62,285 bases of DNA, from contig NZ_LDRU01000066.1 in NCBI RefSeq assembly GCF_001476285.1, positions 1 to 62,285 of the forward strand, given 5' to 3'. Shown piece by piece: positions 1 through 7,035 of the stretch. This DNA comes from Microbacterium testaceum (GTDB lineage Bacteria > Actinomycetota > Actinomycetes > Actinomycetales > Microbacteriaceae). Each line of letters starts with the position of its first letter. Position 1 is the first letter of the stretch. The position numbers were made by a program, and so were the translations under genes. The notes beneath the pieces are model-generated. The model was not told where the DNA came from, did no database searches, and saw only the letters and a list, made by a program, of their open reading frames with translations.

Positions 1-230
1 GGGCGGTGCTCGTCGCGGCGACCCCGCACGATCGTGAGCAGCGCCGCCGCGACGAGCACCGCCCACGACAGCACCAGGGCGATGGATGCCAGGGCGTGGC
101 GTGGCGCGTCCGGCGAGGGCGCGGGGTCGAAGACCGCGTAGCCGAATGCGCTGAGCAGCAGCCCGAGCGACCCGACGAGGTACAGGGTTCCGAGCAGTCG
201 ACCGAGACGGGCGACGGGGGCGTGCGCCAT
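1..230 (-). CDS. Small membrane protein, 3' end beyond window
   Basis: Reading leftwards from the ATG at 230-228 gives an open frame of 76 codons that runs off the window edge. The visible part has two hydrophobic stretches (roughly residues 12-32 and 46-64) joined by a Pro/Asp-rich loop and followed by a basic segment (IVRGRRDEHR), so it is an integral membrane protein. I do not recognise a family. Its ATG lies two bases after the stop of the preceding membrane protein gene (233-235), so the two are probably translationally coupled and may work together. The C-terminus is missing, which prevents any functional call. Confidence 0.6.
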   Translation of the reverse strand, partial: MAHAPVARLGRLLGTLYLVGSLGLLLSAFGYAVFDPAPSPDAPRHALASIALVLSWAVLVAAALLTIVRGRRDEHR

Positions 231-232
231 GG

Positions 233-736
233 TCAGATCAGTCCCTTCAGAATCGCCGCGACGAGGCCGGCGAGTGCCGTCAGCAGAGCGCCGAACAGGC
301 GCACGTACCACCTCGCCCCGCGTTCGGCGAGCGCCAGCCACCCCAGCACTGCCAGGATCACGAGTCCCGACACCGAGGCACTCGCGAACGACGCCGTCTC
401 GGGCAGCACGCCGACGACACCCAGGGCGAGCAGCGCGATCGGCACGATCGGACCGATCAGGATGCCGCTCGAGTGGGTCAGCGCCAGCGAGATCGACGCG
501 CGCACCCCTGAGAAGGTATTGCCGCGGACGCCGTGCGTGGCGATGGTCACGGCCACCACGTGGGCCGTCCAGATCGCGGTGGAGGCGAGAATGCCGGAGA
601 AGAAGACATCGGTCAGCGAAACCCCCGGCTGCGTACCGGCCAGCACGCCTGAGACGAGGATGGTGCCGTAGATGGCTTCAGGCGTCGCGATGACGTAGCG
701 CAGCGGTGTGGCGCGCGCGGAGGGAGGAGTGCTCAC
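233..736 (-). CDS. Multi-pass membrane protein of unknown function
   Basis: A protein of about 167 residues with four to five hydrophobic segments, including an EAIYGTILVSG segment near the N-terminus and a C-terminal pair of helices. The layout (charged N-terminus, short loops, one TH-containing amphipathic stretch) resembles small actinobacterial integral membrane proteins, but I cannot name the family. The GTG at 736 is chosen because it starts at MSTPPSARATPLRY, just before the first membrane segment. An in-frame GTG lies at 742, and an ATG at 799 would add 21 unlikely residues. No clear Shine-Dalgarno is visible before 736, so a leaderless transcript is possible. It overlaps nothing and is followed two bases later by another membrane protein gene. 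Confidence 0.6.
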   Translation of the reverse strand: MSTPPSARATPLRYVIATPEAIYGTILVSGVLAGTQPGVSLTDVFFSGILASTAIWTAHVVAVTIATHGVRGNTFSGVRASISLALTHSSGILIGPIVPIALLALGVVGVLPETASFASASVSGLVILAVLGWLALAERGARWYVRLFGALLTALAGLVAAILKGLI

Positions 737-934
737 GCTCACATTCTGAGGGACGCTGTTTCCCCCTGTCGCCGCGACGGGCGGGATCGTCGCGGTCATC
801 CTCGAACCGGCCGACCGAGGTGCGCGGGAGGCGTCGAGGTACCCGCGGCGGCAGACCCGTCGGGCCGCGACATCCCACCGCCCCGATGTCGGAAGCGCTG
901 GCTAGGCTCGAGAACAGCGTCGAAAGGACACCCC

Positions 935-1927
935 ATGCAGCAGCGCCCCCTCTCCCGCACCGGCCGCGAGGTCTCGGCGATCGGTCTCGGTACTTGGCAA
1001 CTCGGTGCCGACTGGGGAGACGTCAGTGAAGACGACGCGCGGGCCGTGCTGGCAGCCTCCGCCGAGGCCGGCGTCACGCTCTTCGACACGGCCGACGTCT
1101 ACGGTGACGGCCGGTCCGAGCAGATCATCGGGGCATTCCTGAAGAGTCGGAATGCCGACGACATCACCGTCGCCACCAAGATGGGCCGCCGCGAAGACCA
1201 GGTGCCCGAGAACTACGTGATGGAGAACTTCCGCGGCTGGCTCGACCGTTCGCGGCGCCTGCTCGACACCGAGACCCTCGACCTCGTGCAGCTGCACTGC
1301 CCGCCGTCCGCGGTGATCGACGACGATGCCACGTGGGATGCCCTCGACCAGCTCGTGTCCGAAGGGGTGATCGCTGCGTACGGCGCCTCGGTCGAGACGA
1401 TGGACCAGGCATTGTCGGCCCTGACACGGCCGAACCTCACCAACCTGCAGATCATCTTCAACCCGTTCCGTCTCAAGCCCCTCGACGAGGTGCTGCCGCT
1501 CGCGGCCGAGAAGAACGTCGCCGTGTTCGCGCGCGTGCCGCTCGCGAGCGGGTTGCTCTCGGGCAAGTATTCGCGGTCCACGACGTTCGCCGAGAACGAT
1601 CACCGCTCGTACAACCGCAACGGCGAGGCGTTCGACAAGGGCGAGACGTTCTCGGGCGTCCCGTTCGACGAGGGCGTTGCCGCGGCCGACGAGCTCAAGG
1701 CATCCCTCCCCGAGGGGGTGACGCTGCCCGCGGCGACGCTCGCGTGGATCGCGTCGCGCGAAGGCGTCACTTCGGTGATCCCCGGCGCACGCTCGGTGTC
1801 TCAGGCCACGGCGAACGCCCAGGCCGCCGCGCTGCTCGAGGGCGGCTTCGACCTCGACGCGTTCGACGCTCTCGTCCGCGACGTGTACGACCGCCGACTG
1901 CGGGCCGAGATCCACCCGCAGTGGTGA
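935..1927 (+). CDS. Aldo/keto reductase
   Basis: A 330-residue soluble NADP(H)-dependent TIM-barrel oxidoreductase of the aldo/keto reductase family. The catalytic tetrad is visible: Asp51 and Tyr56 in LFDTADVYGDG, Lys82 in VATKMGR and His121 in VQLHCPPS. The C-terminal cofactor-binding segment (SVIPGARSVSQATANAQAA) is also present. The ATG at 935 follows GAAAGGACACCCC, an acceptable ribosome binding site. It is monocistronic, read away from the membrane genes and converging on the SRPBCC gene across a perfect hairpin terminator. Substrate is unknown; members of this subgroup (YajO/IolS-like) usually reduce small aldehydes or ketones. Confidence 0.93.
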   Translation: MQQRPLSRTGREVSAIGLGTWQLGADWGDVSEDDARAVLAASAEAGVTLFDTADVYGDGRSEQIIGAFLKSRNADDITVATKMGRREDQVPENYVMENFRGWLDRSRRLLDTETLDLVQLHCPPSAVIDDDATWDALDQLVSEGVIAAYGASVETMDQALSALTRPNLTNLQIIFNPFRLKPLDEVLPLAAEKNVAVFARVPLASGLLSGKYSRSTTFAENDHRSYNRNGEAFDKGETFSGVPFDEGVAAADELKASLPEGVTLPAATLAWIASREGVTSVIPGARSVSQATANAQAAALLEGGFDLDAFDALVRDVYDRRLRAEIHPQW

Positions 1928-1941
1928 CCCGCGCATGACGA

Positions 1942-1974
1942 AAGCCGGGTCCGCTCATGGGGCGGACCCGGCTT
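1942..1974. terminator. Bidirectional hairpin terminator
   Basis: Perfect 13-bp inverted repeat, AAGCCGGGTCCGC at 1942-1954 and its complement at 1962-1974, with a 7-base loop. It sits between the converging aldo/keto reductase and SRPBCC genes, so it can end both transcripts. No U-tract follows, as is common in high-GC actinobacteria. Confidence 0.85.
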
Positions 1975-1992
1975 CGTCGTGGGGAGGAGACG

Positions 1993-2445
1993 TCAGCTGA
2001 CGTCGCCGCGCCAGGCGCCGGACTCGGCGCCGCGCGACTCGATGTACTCCTTGAAGTTCGCGAGGTCCTTCTTGACCGAGTGATCGTCGGCGCCGAAGAC
2101 CGCGCCGAGCTTCTCGAGGACGCCGGTGGGTGCCCAGTCGATCTGGACCGTGACCCGCGTCTCGTCGTCCGACAGGCGGTGGAAAGTCACGACGCCGGCG
2201 TGGTTCTCGTCACCGCCGATGCTGTTCCACGCGACCCGCTCGTCGGGGTGCTGCTCGGTGATCTCGGCGTCGAACTCGCGCTCGGCCCCGGCGATCTCCA
2301 CCTTCCAGTGCGTGAGGGTGTCGCTCTTCTGCGTGATGGACTCCACGAAGCTCATGAAGTGCGGGAACTCCTCGAACTGCGTCCACTGGTTGTACGCGAC
2401 GCGGACGGGAACGTTGACGTCGATGGTTTCGATGACCTGTGCCAT
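1993..2445 (-). CDS. SRPBCC (START-like) family protein, cyclase/dehydrase type
   Basis: A 150-residue protein that begins MAQVIETIDVNVPVRVAYNQ and shows the hydrophobic-ligand-binding SRPBCC pattern: a first strand with V-x-V-P-V, then the helix YNQWTQFEEFPHFM, then VTFHRLSDDETRVTVQI and a long C-terminal helix (LEKLGAVFGADDHSVKKDLANFKEYIE). Such proteins bind lipids or polyketides in a helix-grip pocket. The ATG at 2445 is chosen over the ATG at 2496 because AGAGGA precedes it by seven bases and because the domain begins there. Actinobacterial homologues are often stress-induced, but nothing here fixes a ligand. Confidence 0.85.
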   Translation of the reverse strand: MAQVIETIDVNVPVRVAYNQWTQFEEFPHFMSFVESITQKSDTLTHWKVEIAGAEREFDAEITEQHPDERVAWNSIGGDENHAGVVTFHRLSDDETRVTVQIDWAPTGVLEKLGAVFGADDHSVKKDLANFKEYIESRGAESGAWRGDVS

Positions 2446-2759
2446 GGTGTCCTCTTTCGTGTGGTTTCCGGGGCTGTTCCAGTCTTCGGCCGTCATGGTC
2501 GACCTGCCCCCGGGGTTGAGGGATCGGCACGGATGACCTATACGCGCGGGTGCCGTGGCGACGGCGTTGGGCGCGGCGGCGATGGCGTGGGGGCGCGGCC
2601 ATAAACGCGATTCGCGCGCAGAAACGCGAGGAGAGCGCGTTTATGGTCGCGGATCGTGTTTATGCGCGGGCGGGCGCCACCGGGCGCCGGGTCGGCGCTG
2701 CGCGGTCGCGCGTGCGAACGCCCCGGGCGCCGGGTCGCACCCCCCGGGAGCCCCCCGTG
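2446..2759. other. Gene-free interval with inverted repeat
   Basis: No convincing coding potential. The interval carries an 11-bp inverted repeat (separate entry), a third partial copy (GTTTATGCGCG around 2658-2668) and a very GC-rich stretch towards 2760. The promoter of the SRPBCC gene should lie in 2446-2540. Confidence 0.5.
2599..2646. repeat. Inverted repeat CCATAAACGCG / CGCGTTTATGG
   Basis: Arms at 2599-2609 and 2636-2646 are exact complements separated by 26 bases. Inside the spacer lies GAAACGCG, and just downstream another half-like GTGTTTATGCGCG. The AT-rich core inside an otherwise extremely GC-rich intergenic region suggests a protein-binding site or a dispersed small palindromic element rather than a terminator. 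Confidence 0.6.
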
Positions 2760-3950
2760 TCAGGCACGCCCCCGCAGGATCAGGTGCCAGTACACCCAGG
2801 GCAGGACGCGGCGGTCGGCGATCCATGAGAGATACCGCTCCCGGTACAGCGAGCGCCAGAACGGGATCGTCGGCTGCAGCCGACCCCACCGGTCGAACTC
2901 CGCGAAGACGACCGTGCCGCGCGACACCGTGAACGGCACCACGCTGTACCCGTTGTACTTCTGCGTGGGCGCGCGTCCCCCCAGAACGGCGCGCAGGTTC
3001 TTCACGAGCGCCTTGGCCTGCTGACGGATCGCGCCGCCCGAGCGCCGGGTGGCGACCGCCGCCGCGTCGCCGACGGCCCAGATCTCCGGGTGCCGCACGT
3101 GCTGCAGCGTCTCGGGATCGACGTCGACGAACCCGTGCGGATCATCGGATGCCGCGAGCCCACTGCCCGCGATCCACTCGGGCGCCCGCTGAGGGGGCAC
3201 GGCGTGCAGCACGTCGTACTCCAGCGTCTCCTCCGCGTCGCCGCGACCGATCGTGAGCGTGCTCGTCTCGGCATCCACGGATCGAAGGTCGCGACTGTAA
3301 CGCACCTCGATTCCGTACTCGTCGAGTTTGCGCTGCAGCTCGCGATCGACGGCCGGGATGCCGAAGGGCACGGGGTCGGGGCAGACGAAGACGACGCGGA
3401 TGTCGTCACGTACGCCGATCGCGCGCCACCAGTCGCACGCGAGGTACATGGGCTTCTGCGCGGCCGCGCCGCAGGATGCCGGCTCCGACGGCTGCGTGAA
3501 CACGACCGTCCCCGACCGCAGATCGCGCAAGACCACGGATGCCTTCGCGGCCAGGGAGTACTCGTAGTTCGAGACGCCGGAGTCCGCGGCCATCGCCTCC
3601 GTCAGGCCGGGCACCTGCTCCCACGCCATGCGCATCCCGGCGCAGACGACGAGCTGGTCGTAATCGACGCGCCCGCCCGAGATGAGGTGGACGCGCCGGG
3701 TCTCGGCATCCACCGTGAACACCTCGTCGCGCAGCCACCGCACCCCCGGAGGGATGACGTCCGCCTGTGGCCGCGCGGCTTCCGAGGCGCGGGCAGCCCC
3801 GCCGGCGATGTGCGACTGGAGGGGGGCGAAGACGTGGAGCGTCCGCGGTTCGATGACCGTGATGTCGGCCAGACCGGCGCGGTGCAGGCGCCCGGCGACC
3901 GACAGTCCGGCGTTGCCGCCGCCGACCACGACAATGCGGGGATTCGTCAT
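2760..3950 (-). CDS. Sulfide:quinone oxidoreductase-like FAD/NAD(P) flavoprotein
   Basis: A 396-residue two-dinucleotide-fold flavoprotein. The N-terminal FAD motif is IVVVGGGNAGLSVAGRLHRAG; the second FAD-contact motif is IWAVGDAAAV near residue 310. The segment around Cys160 (EPASCGAAAQKPMYLACDWWR) matches the region of sulfide:quinone oxidoreductases that holds a redox cysteine. However, the second redox cysteine, normally in a GDC motif, is alanine here (VGDAAAV). No transmembrane helix is seen; family members bind the membrane peripherally and pass electrons to quinone. The ATG at 3950 is preceded by GTGAGGGC; an ATG at 3968 is possible. The missing cysteine leaves true sulfide oxidation in doubt, and a related NADH dehydrogenase-like role is possible. 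Confidence 0.8.
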   Translation of the reverse strand: MTNPRIVVVGGGNAGLSVAGRLHRAGLADITVIEPRTLHVFAPLQSHIAGGAARASEAARPQADVIPPGVRWLRDEVFTVDAETRRVHLISGGRVDYDQLVVCAGMRMAWEQVPGLTEAMAADSGVSNYEYSLAAKASVVLRDLRSGTVVFTQPSEPASCGAAAQKPMYLACDWWRAIGVRDDIRVVFVCPDPVPFGIPAVDRELQRKLDEYGIEVRYSRDLRSVDAETSTLTIGRGDAEETLEYDVLHAVPPQRAPEWIAGSGLAASDDPHGFVDVDPETLQHVRHPEIWAVGDAAAVATRRSGGAIRQQAKALVKNLRAVLGGRAPTQKYNGYSVVPFTVSRGTVVFAEFDRWGRLQPTIPFWRSLYRERYLSWIADRRVLPWVYWHLILRGRA

Positions 3951-4015
3951 GCCCTCACGCAACGTCATGTCGTGGACCCGCGCCAGCGCCTTGACAGCCG
4001 CGGTGGGTGACGCGC

Positions 4016-4342
4016 CTACGCGAAGGTCGCGGCGGGGAGGCTGTCGTCCGCGGGTTCCGGCACGACGTACAGGCCGGTGGGGGAGTTCGCCGTCGACATG
4101 AGCGCTTCGAGCCACGCGCGGTTCACCGCCGGTGGACGCCCGCCGTTGAACTTGAACACGAGGTTCGCCCGGGGATGAAGCCACACCGCGGTCCGTCCGC
4201 CGCCCGTGCTGATGTCGTCCTTCCACACGAAGTAGAACGGCTCGCCCCGCCGCAGCTTGTTGCCGATCACGACCTGGAGGTGCGCCAGGAGGCGATCCTC
4301 GAACTCGTTGCGAACGCCGCCCTCGTAGATGAACTTGCCCAC
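4016..4342 (-). CDS. DUF7882 family protein
   Basis: A 108-residue protein beginning VGKFIYEGG with the family's conserved segments EFEDRLLAHLQVVIGNKLRRGE, FYFVWKDD, GRTAVWLHP, NRAWLEALM and the ending TANSPTGLYVVPEPA. This family is widespread in Microbacteriaceae and often mislabelled ATP-dependent DNA ligase; no ligase motif (KxDG) is present. The GTG at 4342 is chosen because GGAGAGGGAGAC precedes it and because upstream codons overlap the opposite-strand acidic protein gene. Function unknown. It is monocistronic or weakly linked with the flavoprotein gene 65 bases downstream. Confidence 0.85.
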   Translation of the reverse strand: MGKFIYEGGVRNEFEDRLLAHLQVVIGNKLRRGEPFYFVWKDDISTGGGRTAVWLHPRANLVFKFNGGRPPAVNRAWLEALMSTANSPTGLYVVPEPADDSLPAATFA

Positions 4343-4592
4343 GTCTCCCTCTCCGCGGACGATCCCGCTGCTGTGTCCGTGCCATCGAAGTCGCTCGCGA
4401 GAGCCACGCGGCTCGGCGCGCGCCGAAGGACGGCGGCTTTGCGTACGAGTCCCCGCACTTTGCTGCCGGGGCGTGACGCGTCCTGCGTAGTTTTCCCAGT
4501 AGTCGGGTTCCGCCGCGGAAGGGCTGTCAAGGGGCGCCCCGCGGCGCGAGACCCGCGATGGGATGAAGGGGTTGCCAACGAAAGGACCTCTC

Positions 4593-4955
4593 ATGAGCGA
4601 CGCCTCGATCGACCCGTCCACCCCCGACGTTCCCGTCACCGACCCCGACGGCGGGCTCTCCGGGGCTCAGCCGCTGCGCGACGGCGACACCTCCATCGAG
4701 CCCGACCCCGCGCTCGACCCCGCGCAGGCCGAGTGGGATGCCACGACGGCCGTCGATGCCGGTGTCGACCCCGAGGACATCAACCCCGCGACGGCGACGG
4801 GTGCCGATCCGGCCGAGATCCCCGCGGACGACAGCGACATCCCGCTCGAGGACATCCACCCGGAGTCGACCGGGACCGACTCGCAGGGCGAAGACCCCGG
4901 CATCGTCGAGCTCGGCGAGGAGGGTCAGGGCGACCTCGCCCCCGAAGACCTCTGA
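4593..4955 (+). CDS. Highly acidic, probably disordered small protein
   Basis: A 120-residue protein dominated by Asp, Glu, Pro, Thr and Ala with no hydrophobic core and almost no basic residues. It contains spaced repeats of the type D-P-E-D-I-N-P, D-P-A-E-I-P and D-I-P-L-E-D-I-H-P, suggesting an extended, repeat-like acidic polypeptide. Similar acidic proteins are common in Microbacterium, but their role is unknown to me. The ATG at 4593 has GAAAGGACC seven to ten bases upstream and is preferred over the in-frame ATG at 4563. It is followed by a strong terminator, so it forms a single-gene unit. Confidence 0.75.
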   Translation: MSDASIDPSTPDVPVTDPDGGLSGAQPLRDGDTSIEPDPALDPAQAEWDATTAVDAGVDPEDINPATATGADPAEIPADDSDIPLEDIHPESTGTDSQGEDPGIVELGEEGQGDLAPEDL

Positions 4956-4977
4956 GCCCCACTCGCGCGGGATTCGA

Positions 4978-5019
4978 CCGTGCGCACAGAACCGTGCGCA
5001 CAGAACGGTGCGCACGCAG
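4978..5019. repeat. Three tandem 14-base units
   Basis: CCGTGCGCACAGAA occurs exactly at 4978-4991 and 4992-5005, with a third diverged copy (CGGTGCGCACGCAG) at 5006-5019 that runs into the terminator stem. Each unit contains the palindrome GTGCGCAC. Confidence 0.8.
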
Positions 5020-5056
5020 AGAGGGCCGGCCCCCGAAGGACCGGCCCTCTCTGCGT
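5014..5056. terminator. Strong hairpin terminator between convergent genes
   Basis: A 16-bp perfect stem: left arm 5014-5029 (ACGCAGAGAGGGCCGG) and right arm 5041-5056, with an 11-base loop. It lies between the acidic protein gene and the converging Hsp20 gene and should stop both. Confidence 0.9.
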
Positions 5057-5063
5057 GTGAATC

Positions 5064-5519
5064 TCACTGCTCGATGAGCTGCGGGGTGCTCTCGTGCGCT
5101 TCGATGACGCCGTCGTGGTCGTCGGTCGAGACGGCGATGCGGCGCGGCTTCGCCTTCTCGCTCACCGGGATCGTCACGCTCAGCACGCCGTTACGGTACG
5201 AGGCGCTGATGTTGTCGGTGTCGATGCCCTGGCCGAGGTTGAGCTGCCGCACGAACGAGGCCGTCTCGCGTTCGCGCGTGATCCACTTCACGCCCTCGCC
5301 CGAGGAGAGCGTGCGTTCGGCGCGGATCGTCAGCAGCTGACCGTCGACGTCGATGTCGACCGATCCCGGGTCGACGCCCGGGAGGTCGGCGGCGAGGACG
5401 TAGTGGTCGCCATCGCGGTAGAGGTCCATCGGCATCCGTCGCGGTCCGCCGCCGCGGCGAGCGTCGAGAAGGGTCGACGCGAGGCGGTCGAGGTCGCGGA
5501 AGGGGTCGTAATTGGCCAT
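5064..5519 (-). CDS. Hsp20/alpha-crystallin small heat shock protein
   Basis: A 151-residue small heat shock protein. After an N-terminal arm (MANYDPFRDLDRLASTLLDA) it has the alpha-crystallin domain: DLYRDGDHYVLAADLPGVDP, the strand LLTIRAER, and the closing motif YRNGVLSVTIPV (the A-x-x-x-G-V-L signature). A C-terminal extension carries an I-x-V-like ARPRRIAVS segment. It acts as an ATP-independent holdase in the cytoplasm. The ATG at 5519 follows AAAAGGAG. Two classic heat-shock operators lie upstream (HAIR-like 5551-5571 and CIRCE 5582-5608), so it is probably repressed by both HspR and HrcA. Confidence 0.95.
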   Translation of the reverse strand: MANYDPFRDLDRLASTLLDARRGGGPRRMPMDLYRDGDHYVLAADLPGVDPGSVDIDVDGQLLTIRAERTLSSGEGVKWITRERETASFVRQLNLGQGIDTDNISASYRNGVLSVTIPVSEKAKPRRIAVSTDDHDGVIEAHESTPQLIEQ

Positions 5520-5550
5520 GTCGATACTCCTTTTCGATCGGTCCGTTGAA

Positions 5551-5571
5551 GTTGAGTCGAGTTCGCTCAAC
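5551..5571. promoter_or_regulatory. HAIR-like HspR operator
   Basis: GTTGAG-N9-CTCAAC on the + strand, matching the HspR consensus core TTGAG-N9-CTCAA exactly. It lies 32 bases upstream of the Hsp20 start codon, overlapping the likely promoter and leader. Confidence 0.75.
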
Positions 5572-5581
5572 TGACCTCAGA

Positions 5582-5608
5582 TTAGCACTCGCATGGCGAG
5601 AGTGCCAA
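5582..5608. promoter_or_regulatory. CIRCE element (HrcA operator)
   Basis: TTAGCACTC-N9-GAGTGCCAA, one base away from the canonical CIRCE sequence TTAGCACTC-N9-GAGTGCTAA. It sits just upstream of the HAIR-like site and so controls the Hsp20 gene read leftwards. Confidence 0.9.
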
Positions 5609-6008
5609 GGGTTCGCACGCGTGGTTGTCACGCTTTTCGGGGATGAAACCCGGATGCCACGGCATCCGAGTCCCTTCCCTTTTCCGTCTGCTCCCCACGG
5701 CGTACCGTCGCGCGGAGTTGAGGGGAGACACGCCTGTGCGTCGGCCTCAGGGATCGGCGTGTCGGACGTGAACTCCGCTCGACGGTACGGCGGCTCGGGA
5801 GGTTGTGCGGCAGATGAAGCGGCAGAACTCGTACCGTCGCGCGGAGTCCGTCGGCGACGCGCCGGGGATCAGGGCCCCGGCACCGGCGCGCCGCGCCCCG
5901 ACTCCGCATGACGGCACGCCGCGCCGGGCGGAAACTCCGCACGACGGCACGCCGCGCCCGGACTCCCGAGCCGCCCCGTCCGCCCTCCCCGCGCGATAGC
6001 GTCGTCGG
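5609..6008. repeat. Gene-free interval with five copies of a 14-base word in both orientations
   Basis: Five copies of CCGTCNNGCGGAGT: direct at 5705-5718 and 5834-5847, inverted at 5772-5785, 5901-5914 and 5934-5947. The first three sit in an extended GTACCGTC context; the last two are each followed by the same GCACGCCGCGCC. No coding frame with actinobacterial codon bias fills the interval. The prenyltransferase promoter probably lies at its right end. Confidence 0.7.
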
Positions 6009-6836
6009 GTGACGGATGCCGCGGCGAAGCCGCACCTCGTGCGGGCCCTCTGGGGCGCGACCCATCCCGGTCCCACGCTCGTGGTCACCGTCCTCTCCCT
6101 CGCGCTCGGGATCGCCGCGGGCGTCGAGCCCGCGCGCCTCGCGCTGCTCGTCGTGGCCGTGTTCGCGGGTCAGGTCTCGGTGGGCCTCTCCAACGACGCG
6201 ATCGACGGGGCGCGTGACGCCGCCGTCGGCCGCACCGACAAGCCCATCGCGGGGGGAGCGGTCACCCCGCAGCGCGCGCTCGCGGTGGCCGTGGCATCCG
6301 CGATCCTCGCCGTGGCGCTCTCGGTGCCGCTGGGCTCGGGTCTCGTTGCGGCGCACGCGATCGCGCTCGCGTCGGCGTGGGCCTACAACGCCGGGCTGAA
6401 GTCGACGCCGTTCTCGATCGCGCCCTTCGTGCTGAGCTTCGGGCTCTTCCCCTCGTTCGCGACGCTGTCGGCTGTCCCGCCGGCGCTCGCGGCGCCCTGG
6501 GCGTCCGTCGCCGGGGCGGCGCTCGGAGCGGCCGTCCACCTCACCAACGTCGTGCGCGACCTCGACGACGACCGCCGAACGGGCGTGAGGGGACTCCCGC
6601 ACCGGCTCGGGGCGCGCGCGTCGGTCGTGCTGGCCGCGTGCGGGATCCTCGCCGGCGCGATCGCGGTGTTCCTGGGGACGGATGCCACAGCCCTCGGCCT
6701 GGTCTTCTTCGTCGCCGTCGCGGCGGTCGCGGTCGCCGCGGTGGTCGTGGTGTTCGTGAGGTCGCCGGGGCGGGCGGTGTTCCAGCTCACGATGCTGGCG
6801 GCGCTGCTGCTCGCCGCGCAGCTCGTCGCGGCGTGA
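6009..6836 (+). CDS. UbiA family prenyltransferase
   Basis: A 275-residue integral membrane prenyltransferase with about eight hydrophobic helices. Both Asp-rich motifs that bind the Mg-diphosphate are present: NDAIDGARD (residues 62-70, followed by GRTDKPI) and DLDDD in NVVRDLDDDRRTG. Such enzymes move a prenyl chain onto an aromatic or quinone head group at the membrane. The GTG at 6009 starts ten bases after GATAGC, which could be a -10 element, so translation may be leaderless. It may be the partner of the type III PKS, methyltransferase and monooxygenase genes that lie beyond the sugar island (25162-28080). MenA or heme O synthase is less likely given the motif context. Confidence 0.88.
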   Translation: MTDAAAKPHLVRALWGATHPGPTLVVTVLSLALGIAAGVEPARLALLVVAVFAGQVSVGLSNDAIDGARDAAVGRTDKPIAGGAVTPQRALAVAVASAILAVALSVPLGSGLVAAHAIALASAWAYNAGLKSTPFSIAPFVLSFGLFPSFATLSAVPPALAAPWASVAGAALGAAVHLTNVVRDLDDDRRTGVRGLPHRLGARASVVLAACGILAGAIAVFLGTDATALGLVFFVAVAAVAVAAVVVVFVRSPGRAVFQLTMLAALLLAAQLVAA

Positions 6837-6864
6837 CGGCGCTCGGGCCGTTCGGCGACGGCCG

Positions 6865-7013
6865 GGTGGCTTCCACAGGCTCAGCCACCTGCGTTGCGGC
6901 GGTGGGGGCGGGGTCCGGTGGCTTCGACGGGCTCAGTCACCTGTGTCGCGGTGATGGATCACCCACCTGTGTTGCGGCGGGCGGGGCGGGGCGTCGACGG
7001 ATTCAGCCGCCTC
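6865..7013. repeat. Three degenerate copies of a 25-base palindromic intergenic element
   Basis: Copies at 6865-6889 and 6917-6941 each begin GGTGGCTTC, contain GGCTCAG and end CACC, forming GGTGGC/GCCACC-type hairpins. A more degenerate copy is at 6991-7013 (TCGACGGATTCAGCCGCC). Spacers share CTGYGTTGCGGCG. Elements with a CTTCGACNGGCTCAG core are dispersed in many actinobacterial genomes. They fill the 200-base gap between the convergent prenyltransferase and SDR genes. Confidence 0.7.
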
Positions 7014-7035
7014 CACGCCCCGCCCCGACCGCGGA

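Noticed and set aside
902..1936. Long antisense open frame (344 codons) opposite the aldo/keto reductase
   Set aside because: Low-complexity Arg/Gly/His-rich translation with no domain; the sense strand encodes a complete enzyme with catalytic tetrad. Such shadows are normal at this GC content.
4016..4342. ATP-dependent DNA ligase, the common label for this family
   Set aside because: At 108 residues with no KxDG nucleotidyl-lysine motif the protein cannot be a ligase.
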